Assembly: GCA_027031565.1 (NCBI GenBank)
Contig: JALVPX010000008.1
Span: 1-6,197, forward strand
Reading direction: 5' to 3'
Length of the DNA stretch: 6,197 bases
Origin: Deltaproteobacteria bacterium
GTDB lineage: Bacteria > Desulfobacterota > Dissulfuribacteria > Dissulfuribacterales > JALVPX01
How positions within the stretch are numbered: the first letter of the stretch is position 1; each line of letters begins with the position of its first letter. The position numbers and the translations under genes were made by a program. This document shows, in pieces, positions 1-5,061 of the stretch. The notes under the pieces are model-generated. The model was not told where the DNA came from and ran no database searches. It saw only the letters and a list, made by a program, of their open reading frames with translations.

Positions 1-1
1 C

Positions 2-331
2 ACAGGCCCTGAATTTGCCCATGAGTGTTTGGATAACGATGGGGATGGGTTTGATGATACCACCAAGGAATATTGCCCAGACCATGGGAAACCCTTGCCT
101 GTGGTGCTGCCTGAAAACCAGTCCCTTGCCTTTGGCGATTTTTACAGCGGAAGCCCATACTTGGGGAAAAAGGGGATCTTGCCGCCTGGGGCAGGCACCT
201 TGAATATCTATGGAGGCTATTTCTACATGTGGCACAGCCACGCGGAAAAGGAAATGCTCAATTACAATGTCTTTCCAGGCGGAATGATGACCATGCTAAT
301 TGTTGAGCCTCCAGGCACACCCATACCATAA
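2..331 (+). CDS. Multicopper oxidase, C-terminal fragment (5' end outside window)
   Basis: The frame is open from the first complete codon and shows the last 109 residues of a larger protein. The segment Y-F-Y-M-W-H-S-H (visible residues 73-80), followed by V-F-P-G-G-M-M-T-M-L-I-V-E-P, is typical of a cupredoxin domain of multicopper oxidases; H78 and H80 form an HxH pair of the kind that binds type 2/3 copper. The usual C-terminal HCH with the type 1 Cys is absent. Near the visible start, DNDGDGFDD (11-19) is an acidic calcium-loop-like motif flanked by Cys9 and Cys25. Such enzymes are normally exported and oxidise metals or organics with O2; the substrate here cannot be told. The stop TAA overlaps the Shine-Dalgarno of the next gene, 15 nt downstream, so the two are probably co-translated. 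The family call is good; the subtype is uncertain because the N-terminus is missing. Confidence 0.8.
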   Translation, partial: TGPEFAHECLDNDGDGFDDTTKEYCPDHGKPLPVVLPENQSLAFGDFYSGSPYLGKKGILPPGAGTLNIYGGYFYMWHSHAEKEMLNYNVFPGGMMTMLIVEPPGTPIP

Positions 332-336
332 GGAGG
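331..336 (+). promoter_or_regulatory. Strong Shine-Dalgarno overlapping the upstream stop codon
   Basis: AGGAGG begins on the last base of the upstream TAA and lies 10 nt before the ATG at 347. The overlap of stop and ribosome-binding site suggests translational coupling of the two oxidase-like genes and supports the start at 347. Confidence 0.7.
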
Positions 337-346
337 GGAGAGATAT

Positions 347-1465
347 ATGAAACCAATCAGTAAGATATATTTTCATGTTGTCCCAGCCCTTTTATTGATC
401 ATCGTATTGGCCATCGCCTGGCCGGTTTCAGCAGCGGTATTCAATTTAAGAGCAGGTGCAACCGTTGTCCATATGCCCGATGGCACGCCAGTCACCATGT
501 GGGGTTTCGGCCTTGAAGGAGGGCAGATTACCGTACCAGGGCCGCTCCTTCGGGTGCCTCCGGGAGATTCCACCCTGACCATCCATCTAACAAACGACCT
601 GCCTGAACCGGTCTCCCTTTTCATACCGGGCCAGGCTGCCAATCTTTCTCCTGTCAAGTTCACCGATGCTGAGGGGAGGACGAGGGTCCGGTCCTTTACC
701 CAGGAAACGGCTCCCGGTTCCACAAGCACTTACGTGTGGAACAGCGTTAGAAGCGGCACCTTCATATACCAAAGCGGCACCCACATGGCTGTTCAGGTGC
801 AAATGGGGCTTTACGGAGCCCTGGTAAAGGAAGAGGGCATGAATACGGCATATCCTGGCAGGACTTATCACAAGGAGATGGTGCTTCTATTGAGTGAAAT
901 AGACCCCGCTCTTCACAATGCAGTGGCCACAGGTGCCTACGGTTCCCCGGCATATCCCAGCACCATCAATTACAAGCCAAAATATTTTCTCATAAATGGT
1001 CAGCCCTTCCCATCGGCCCTTCCCATACTAAACGGTTTTGTGGGTGCAGGCGAAGATTTGCTGGTCAGGATCTTGAACTGCGGGCTCAAGTCCCATGTGC
1101 TGCTAATTGGAGGGAAGCACCTTTCCATAATAGCGGAAGACGGCAACTTGTTTGGCCATGAACAAAACCGCAGCGCCGTCTTCATGCCTGCCGGCAAGAC
1201 CAAGGATGTCATCATTTCCATAAATGAGACAGGTGAATATGCCATCTATGACAGGATGTTCTCGCTCACCAACAACGACCAGTCCCCTGGAGGCATGTTG
1301 ACCTATTTCGAAGTGGTGGCGGCGTGCGTCTGGGACTATGATAATGACAAAGACGTGGATGGTGCAGACCTGGCTGCATTCCAGAGCGACTTCGCAGCTG
1401 GTATAGTTGGAATGGCAGACCTTGCAGAATTTGGGGCAAGTTTCGGAAGGAACAATTGCCCCTGA
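347..1465 (+). CDS. Secreted multicopper-oxidase-like protein lacking copper ligands, with dockerin-like tail
   Basis: The 372-residue protein starts at an ATG with a strong SD. Residues 1-29 look like a Sec signal peptide (cleavage near V-S-A|A). Two cupredoxin-like domains follow, about 31-165 and 170-325: PGPLLRV (65-70), GTFIYQSGTH (137-146), QMGLYGALV (152-160), LINGQPFP (215-222) and NCGLKSH (244-250) are multicopper oxidase landmarks. The copper motifs are missing: the HxHG site reads FIPG (92-95) and the YHSH site reads YQSG (141-144). Positions 298-318 resemble the end of the preceding oxidase, but its HSH is replaced by DRM. The tail has a 12-residue calcium loop, D330-x-D332-x-D334 to D341, then a weaker second repeat (VGMADLAEFGASFG), as in a dockerin. 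I infer an exported, probably copper-free partner, binding or structural protein of the neighbouring oxidase. No enzymatic activity should be assumed. Confidence 0.82.
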   Translation: MKPISKIYFHVVPALLLIIVLAIAWPVSAAVFNLRAGATVVHMPDGTPVTMWGFGLEGGQITVPGPLLRVPPGDSTLTIHLTNDLPEPVSLFIPGQAANLSPVKFTDAEGRTRVRSFTQETAPGSTSTYVWNSVRSGTFIYQSGTHMAVQVQMGLYGALVKEEGMNTAYPGRTYHKEMVLLLSEIDPALHNAVATGAYGSPAYPSTINYKPKYFLINGQPFPSALPILNGFVGAGEDLLVRILNCGLKSHVLLIGGKHLSIIAEDGNLFGHEQNRSAVFMPAGKTKDVIISINETGEYAIYDRMFSLTNNDQSPGGMLTYFEVVAACVWDYDNDKDVDGADLAAFQSDFAAGIVGMADLAEFGASFGRNNCP

Positions 1466-1475
1466 CCGTTGCACA

Positions 1476-1913
1476 ATGATAAAGGGCCGCAGGCTGTACA
1501 ACTCATTCCTGTTTGTTTCAGCACTCATGCTGCTGGTTTCGGGTTGTGCAGCCATGCACCAGCACCGAAACAGCCTCGAGGTCGTTGAAGACCGGTGGGG
1601 TATCGAAATCATGGGCATCAGGCTCACCTCTGCTGGTTATATGCTCGATTTCCGCTACAAGGTCATTGATCCAGCCAAGGCCGCCCCTATCTTCAATCGC
1701 AATCTAAGACCGCTTTTGATACACCATGCCACAGGCGCCACACTCACGGTTCCAAATCCGCCCAAGGTAGGGCCCTTGCGTACGTCGAACAAGCCTATCA
1801 AGGGCCGCATCTACTTTATGTTTTTCGGAAATCCCGGAAAGATCGTCAAAAGGGGTGATCTGGTCACCATCAAGGTCGGCAGGTTCCATATAAAGAATAT
1901 CGCCGTAGAGTAA
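1476..1913 (+). CDS. Putative lipoprotein of unrecognised family, oxidase operon
   Basis: I do not recognise a named family. The 145-residue product has a short basic N-terminus (MIKGRR), a hydrophobic stretch and a lipobox LVSGC with Cys24 as the likely lipidated residue, so it should be membrane-anchored and face the periplasm or outer surface. The mature part of about 121 residues is rich in alternating hydrophobic residues and looks all-beta, with WGIEIMGIRL (near 39-48), GYMLDFRYKV (52-61) and a closing VGRFHIKNIAVE. The ATG at 1476 was chosen because the lipobox then falls at the normal distance; the frame is open further upstream, but that would run into the previous gene. It has no clear SD (GGAAGG lies about 25 nt away), so expression may depend on coupling to the gene ending 10 nt before. 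The context suggests an accessory to the exported oxidase pair. Confidence 0.75.
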   Translation: MIKGRRLYNSFLFVSALMLLVSGCAAMHQHRNSLEVVEDRWGIEIMGIRLTSAGYMLDFRYKVIDPAKAAPIFNRNLRPLLIHHATGATLTVPNPPKVGPLRTSNKPIKGRIYFMFFGNPGKIVKRGDLVTIKVGRFHIKNIAVE

Positions 1914-1970
1914 TTACCAGTTGCGCTGTCTCAAATGGTTATGCCTGGTCGTCTGTCCTTGGTCCCTGTC

Positions 1971-1994
1971 TCACGCAATTTGCCGTGATTTTTT
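1971..1994 (+). terminator. Probable Rho-independent terminator of the oxidase operon
   Basis: TCACG (1971-1975) pairs with CGTGA (1984-1988) around an 8-nt loop and is followed at once by six T (1989-1994). It sits 57 nt after the lipoprotein stop and before the convergent tRNA. The five-base stem is short, so the call is moderate. Confidence 0.55.
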
Positions 1995-2089
1995 AATGCC
2001 TAGTTTTTGGGTGCAGCAAGACAAACCGCTATCACAAATACAACTTGATTGAGGAAGCCGATGAAAAGGGTATAAGGCAGCCAGGAAAT

Positions 2090-2165
2090 TGGTGCCCCCG
2101 GCACGATTCGAACGTGCGACACCAGGATTAGGAATCCTGTGCTCTATCCCCTGAGCTACGGGGGC
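2090..2165 (-). tRNA. tRNA-Arg (anticodon CCT)
   Basis: The reverse complement folds as a complete 76-nt cloverleaf: acceptor stem GCCCCCG/CGGGGGC, D-arm GCTC/GAGC, anticodon stem CAGGA/TCCTG with loop TTCCTAA (anticodon CCT, reading AGG), a five-base variable region, T-arm GCACG/CGTGC with loop TTCGAAT, discriminator A and an encoded CCA. It points toward the oxidase operon. AGG is the commonest Arg codon in several genes here (11 of 16 in satD), so this tRNA should be heavily used. Confidence 0.97.
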
Positions 2166-2185
2166 AGGGTGAAAAATACAGGCAA

Positions 2186-2215
2186 CTCATAACATATCCC
2201 GGGCCATGATGTCAA
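2186..2215 (-). promoter_or_regulatory. Likely sigma-70 promoter of tRNA-Arg
   Basis: On the minus strand a perfect TTGACA (2215-2210) is followed after 18 nt by TATGAG (2191-2186, 4 of 6 matches to TATAAT), ending about 20 nt before the tRNA 5' end at 2165. Position and orientation fit. The -10 is imperfect, and TATGTT, 13 nt after the -35, is an alternative with poorer spacing. Confidence 0.55.
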
Positions 2216-2253
2216 GGATGACTTCATTGAAAAAGACAAGTTATTACAGCTAG

Positions 2254-2282
2254 TTGAGTTGTTTTTGGCTGGGTGTTTTAAG
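2254..2282 (+). promoter_or_regulatory. Candidate promoter for satD
   Basis: TTGAGT (2254-2259) and TTTAAG (2277-2282) are separated by 17 nt, each matching the sigma-70 consensus at 4 of 6 bases. Transcription would begin near 2289, leaving a leader of roughly 90 nt that includes both inverted repeats. It is a weak match in AT-rich DNA and remains a candidate only. Confidence 0.3.
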
Positions 2283-2312
2283 CCTGAGGATTTTTCGATT
2301 TCCCTCTTGTTT

Positions 2313-2330
2313 ACAAGCTTTATAGCTTGT
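2313..2330. repeat. Perfect inverted repeat, 7-bp arms (operator or leader hairpin)
   Basis: ACAAGCT (2313-2319), loop TTAT, AGCTTGT (2324-2330). It overlaps a smaller dyad, CTTG-TTTA-CAAG (2306-2317). No T-run follows, so it is not a simple terminator. It could be an operator or an RNA hairpin in the satD leader. Confidence 0.6.
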
Positions 2331-2343
2331 GTTATGTATGTAA

Positions 2344-2357
2344 AAGCCTTAAGGCTT
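2344..2357. repeat. 14-bp perfect palindrome before the satD ribosome-binding site
   Basis: AAGCCTTAAGGCTT is its own reverse complement. It ends 8 nt before the GGAG Shine-Dalgarno at 2366-2369. As RNA it would form a 5-bp stem with a TTAA loop; as DNA it could bind a dimeric regulator. The octamer CTTGTTTA at its right edge (2355-2362) also occurs at 2306-2313. Confidence 0.6.
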
Positions 2358-2377
2358 GTTTAAATGGAGCAGGTGAG

Positions 2378-3058
2378 ATGAGAATAGAGAAGGGAAGGTT
2401 TTATGCGGTCATTACTGGGGATATAATAGCATCTTCCAGGCTTTTGCCTCCAGACAGGCTAAGGCTTTTAGGGGTGATGAAAGATGCCTCGTCAGCCTTG
2501 AAGTCCATTTTTAAGGGCTCTGTGCCCCTGGCTGTGGATATATTTCGGGGAGACAGCTGGCAGGTGCTTGTTGCCAGGCCTGAAAAGGCGTTGAATGCAG
2601 CCCTCTATTTCAGGGCGTTTCTCATGGCAAAAATGGCGCCTGTGAGGGTTGACACCAGGCTTGCCATTGGTGTTGGGCCTGTGGATTTCGTGCCAGAAGA
2701 GAGGGTTTCAAGTGGTGACGGATTGGCCTACCGCCTTTCCGGCAGGACTCTTGAGGATTTGAAAGGCCATAGCCGCATGGCCATTGAATTTCCCACAGAA
2801 ATGGATGCCAGATTAACCCAGCCGCTCAAAATAGTGGTAAGCTTGATAGACGCCCTGGTTGTCAAATGGACGCCAAAACAGGCAGAGGCGGTACTCGGGG
2901 CCTTGGCTGGCCTTAACCAGGAAGAGATAGGCGCAAAATGGCCCGGAGGGTCCATTTCGCAGCAGGCCGTTGCCCAGCATCTGGCAAAGGCGGGCTGGCA
3001 CCAAATTTCGCAGGCCCTCGATTTTGTGGCTGAAAGCGTCGGCAGGTTTTTGGCATAA
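2378..3058 (+). CDS. SatD-family protein, cyclase-like N-terminal domain plus C-terminal helix-turn-helix
   Basis: The 226-residue protein begins at the ATG at 2378, with GGAG 8 nt upstream; an in-frame ATG at 2327 would add 17 atypical residues and lacks this spacing. YAVITGDIIASS (9-20) is the SatD signature. SatD is named after a Streptococcus mutans acid-tolerance locus and its biochemistry is, to my knowledge, unknown. The order TGDIIAS (13-19), FRGDSW (56-61), the helix ARPEKALNAALYFRAFL, then VDTRLAIGVG (91-100) and SSGDGLAYRLSGRTLEDL resembles the class III nucleotidyl cyclase core. The acidic residues D15 and D59 are 44 apart, as in that family. Cyclase substrate residues are not evident. 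Residues 163-208 (WTPKQAEAVLGAL, then LNQEEIGAKW and ISQQAVAQHLAKAG) look like a sigma-region-4-type helix-turn-helix, so DNA binding is plausible. No signal peptide or membrane segment is seen. It is paired with a DUF3307 gene 79 nt downstream. Arg codons are mostly AGG (11 of 16). Confidence 0.85.
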   Translation: MRIEKGRFYAVITGDIIASSRLLPPDRLRLLGVMKDASSALKSIFKGSVPLAVDIFRGDSWQVLVARPEKALNAALYFRAFLMAKMAPVRVDTRLAIGVGPVDFVPEERVSSGDGLAYRLSGRTLEDLKGHSRMAIEFPTEMDARLTQPLKIVVSLIDALVVKWTPKQAEAVLGALAGLNQEEIGAKWPGGSISQQAVAQHLAKAGWHQISQALDFVAESVGRFLA

Positions 3059-3137
3059 AAAACAAGTCCTCCAGCTTTGGTCATGAAAAACAAGCGTCTG
3101 AGATTGTTGTTCAGGGATTACATTTTCAATCGGATGG

Positions 3138-3893
3138 ATGATGATGCACACCTTTTCCATTAAACTTTTTGTAGGCCTTCTGGCAGGACATGCCGCTGGT
3201 GACTTTCTGCTTCAGACCAGCAAGGACGTCATTGACAAGCACCGGCTGCCAATCCTCTTTAAGCACTCGGCCACGGTGGCCATATTGAGTTACGCGGCCT
3301 GCGGCCTGTGGCGGGCATGGGACATCGCTGCACTGGTCTTTGCAAGCCATGCTGTGATTGACGGCGCCAAGGAGCTTTTTTCGCGCAAAGTCATCAAATC
3401 CGGGCAGCTGTCCCTCTTCTTTATGGATCAGAGCGCCCATTTTGTGGTCCTGGCGGCGCTTTCCATCTATCCAGGCGTTGGAAAAAGCAGCTGGTGGGCT
3501 GAATGGCTCGGCCCATCGTATTTACATGTCCTGATACTCTTTTCAGGCCTCGTTATTGCAGTGAGGGCAGGGTCCATAGTGATTGAGATGGCTGTCAAGC
3601 CATATCTCGTCCAGATGAAGCAGGCAGGTCTGGAGCCTGTTCAGGGGCTTGTTAATGGCGGGCGCACCATAGGCCAGTTGGAACGCGCGCTGATATTCCT
3701 GTTTGTGACCACAGGTCAGCCAGGAGCCATAGGTTTCCTGATTGCGGCAAAATCGATCCTCCGTTTTGGAGAAATCAAGGAACGCGAAAACCGCATGGAG
3801 GCGGAATATATCATCATAGGCACCTTGATGAGCTTCCTGTTCGGCCTTTCCGTTTCGTATGGCGCCGTTTACCTGTTGAACCGCATTCCTTGA
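3138..3893 (+). CDS. DUF3307 family integral membrane protein
   Basis: The 251-residue protein has several hydrophobic segments (about 8-25, 43-60, 62-75, 100-112, 128-150, 183-205, 223-246), so it is an inner-membrane protein. The N-terminal half carries DUF3307 landmarks: GHAAGDFLLQT (17-27), KHS (42-44), HAVIDGAKE (71-79) and MDQSAHF (96-102). These place H18, D22, Q26, H43, H71, D75, K78, D97, Q98 and H101 in or near membrane helices. The C-terminal half has NGGRTIGQLERALI (173-186), AAKSILRFGEIK (203-214) and AEYIIIGTL (222-230). Its function is unknown. DUF3307 genes are often next to satD, as here, which implies a shared job. Three ATGs in a row (3138, 3141, 3144) make the start ambiguous by two residues; GGATGG at 3132 best fits 3144. 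Only 1 of 10 Arg codons is AGG, unlike its neighbours. Confidence 0.85.
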   Translation: MMMHTFSIKLFVGLLAGHAAGDFLLQTSKDVIDKHRLPILFKHSATVAILSYAACGLWRAWDIAALVFASHAVIDGAKELFSRKVIKSGQLSLFFMDQSAHFVVLAALSIYPGVGKSSWWAEWLGPSYLHVLILFSGLVIAVRAGSIVIEMAVKPYLVQMKQAGLEPVQGLVNGGRTIGQLERALIFLFVTTGQPGAIGFLIAAKSILRFGEIKERENRMEAEYIIIGTLMSFLFGLSVSYGAVYLLNRIP

Positions 3894-3922
3894 CGTGGAT
3901 CTTGCAGCGAAAGGTGAACCCG

Positions 3923-3951
3923 TTGACAAAGAGTATGAACCGGGCCTCAAT
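3923..3951 (+). promoter_or_regulatory. Candidate promoter for the tsaD operon
   Basis: A perfect TTGACA (3923-3928) is followed after 17 nt by CTCAAT (3946-3951, only 3 of 6 matches to TATAAT), about 70 nt before the tsaD ATG. No terminator is visible after the DUF3307 gene, so read-through from satD is also possible. Confidence 0.35.
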
Positions 3952-4021
3952 GCACAATTCACCTGGAAAAAACAGAGCAATGATGTAGGCTTTCCAGCAA
4001 AGGCTTATTCAGGGATCAGAC

Positions 4022-5044
4022 ATGAAAGATGCGCCTAACTATCTCCTTGCCATAGAGACTTCCTGTGACGAGACCGCTGCCGCAGTCATGAAAGAGGGCA
4101 AAGAGCTGTTGAGCAACGTGGTTTCCTCGCAGATCAAGATTCACAGTGAATATGGGGGCATAGTGCCTGAACTTGCTTCAAGGCACCACTTGGAGGCTAT
4201 TGTGCCAACAGTGGATGAGGCAGTGCAGCGGGCAGGCATTGACCTGTCTGAACTGGATGGTATTGCTGTGACCCAAGGTCCAGGCCTGGTGGGAAGCCTC
4301 CTGGTGGGTCTTTCCTTTGCCAAGGCCTTGGCCGAGGCGCTTTCAACAAAGCTTACAGGCGTAAATCACATACATGCCCATCTCTTTTCTGTATTCCTAG
4401 GGCAGGAGCGACCTGATTTCCCCTTCCTGGGCCTGGTCGTTTCCGGCGGCCATACTAGTCTTTACGTTGTGAACAACTTTTTTTCCGTTGAGCTCATAGG
4501 GCAGACCAGGGACGACGCTGCAGGGGAGGCCTTTGACAAGGTGGCAAAGATATTGGGGCTGCCATATCCTGGCGGGCCTGTGATCAGCAGACTTGCGGAA
4601 AAGGGCGATGCAGGGGCATATTCCCTTCCAAGGGCCTGGCTGCCGCAGACACCTTATGATTTCAGCTTCAGCGGCCTCAAGACCGCTGTCCTCACCCTGG
4701 TAAGGAGAGTGGAAAAAGAGGTGGGACAGATTCCGGTGGAAGATGTGTGTGCCGCATTTCAGGAGGCGGTAGTGGACGTGCTGGTGGAGAAGAGCACCAA
4801 GGCGGCGCTTGAAAAGGGGCTGAAGGAAATAGTCGTGGCTGGAGGAGTTGCTGCTAATTCCAGATTGCGCCTGAAAATGGCCTCGATTTCCCAATCCAGG
4901 GGTTTGAAGGCCTATTTCCCGCCAGTCAAGTTCTGCATGGATAACGCAGCCATGGTAGCCCTGGTAGGCCATAGGCAGCTCCAGGCCGGGATGGTGCTGG
5001 GGCCGCATGCCGACGTGTATTCAAGGCTCTTTCAACCAGGTTGA
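4022..5044 (+). CDS. tsaD: tRNA N6-adenosine threonylcarbamoyltransferase TsaD
   Basis: TsaD transfers the threonylcarbamoyl group from threonylcarbamoyl-AMP to N6 of A37 in tRNAs reading ANN codons (t6A), in the cytoplasm, normally with TsaB and TsaE, which are not in this window. The 340 residues match the usual length. Landmarks in order are IETSCDETAAAV (11-22), GGIVPELASRHH (45-56), TQGPGLVGSL (84-93), the metal-site motif HIHAH with H116 and H120, VSGGHT (140-145), DDAAGEAFDKVAKILGLPYPGGP (split 164-175 and 176-186), DFSFSGLKTA (213-222), VAGGVAANSRLR (272-283) and MDNAAM with the third metal ligand D307. All expected metal ligands are present, so the enzyme should be active. The start is supported by AGGGA (4011-4015) 6 nt before the ATG. 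The next gene begins within about 20 nt, so it leads a tight operon with the DUF2062 gene and rsmA. Confidence 0.98.
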   Translation: MKDAPNYLLAIETSCDETAAAVMKEGKELLSNVVSSQIKIHSEYGGIVPELASRHHLEAIVPTVDEAVQRAGIDLSELDGIAVTQGPGLVGSLLVGLSFAKALAEALSTKLTGVNHIHAHLFSVFLGQERPDFPFLGLVVSGGHTSLYVVNNFFSVELIGQTRDDAAGEAFDKVAKILGLPYPGGPVISRLAEKGDAGAYSLPRAWLPQTPYDFSFSGLKTAVLTLVRRVEKEVGQIPVEDVCAAFQEAVVDVLVEKSTKAALEKGLKEIVVAGGVAANSRLRLKMASISQSRGLKAYFPPVKFCMDNAAMVALVGHRQLQAGMVLGPHADVYSRLFQPG

Positions 5045-5061
5045 GGCAGGAGCAAGGCCTG

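Larger units (their letters stand above)
1914..2377. other. Intergenic region with convergent tRNA, terminator, promoters and inverted repeats
   Basis: This 464-base stretch has no convincing protein gene. It contains a terminator for the oxidase operon, a minus-strand tRNA-Arg with a promoter, a possible plus-strand promoter and two inverted repeats before satD, each listed separately. The pieces 1914-1970 and 1995-2089 show nothing I can assign; in particular I see no clear hairpin plus T-run for the minus-strand tRNA transcript. Confidence 0.7.

Noticed and set aside
1407..1475. N-terminal extension of the lipoprotein to an ATG inside the preceding gene
   Set aside because: The signal peptide and lipobox are correctly placed from the ATG at 1476; the extension would bury them and overlap the cupredoxin gene by 59 nt.
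1103..1627. Minus-strand frame of 174 codons across the end of the cupredoxin gene
   Set aside because: It overlaps two well-supported plus-strand genes and its translation shows no domain or secretion signal.
2264..2297. Possible terminator GGCT...AGCC followed by TTTTT
   Set aside because: The stem is only four pairs with a 10-nt loop, the T-run is displaced from it by five bases, and no plus-strand transcript is known to end there.
2327..2377. N-terminal extension of satD to an upstream ATG
   Set aside because: The extra residues are encoded by the inverted-repeat region, resemble nothing in SatD proteins, and the ATG at 2378 has GGAG at good spacing.
3895..4038. Short plus-strand GTG frame of 47 codons between the DUF3307 gene and tsaD, overlapping the tsaD start
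   Set aside because: It has no Shine-Dalgarno, an alternative start codon and no recognisable family, and it covers the probable tsaD promoter and ribosome-binding site. Only conservation in relatives would revive it.
4397..5008. Long minus-strand reading frame antisense to tsaD (203 codons)
   Set aside because: It lies wholly opposite a clear tsaD, has no recognisable motif or ribosome-binding site, and its composition is that of a shadow frame.
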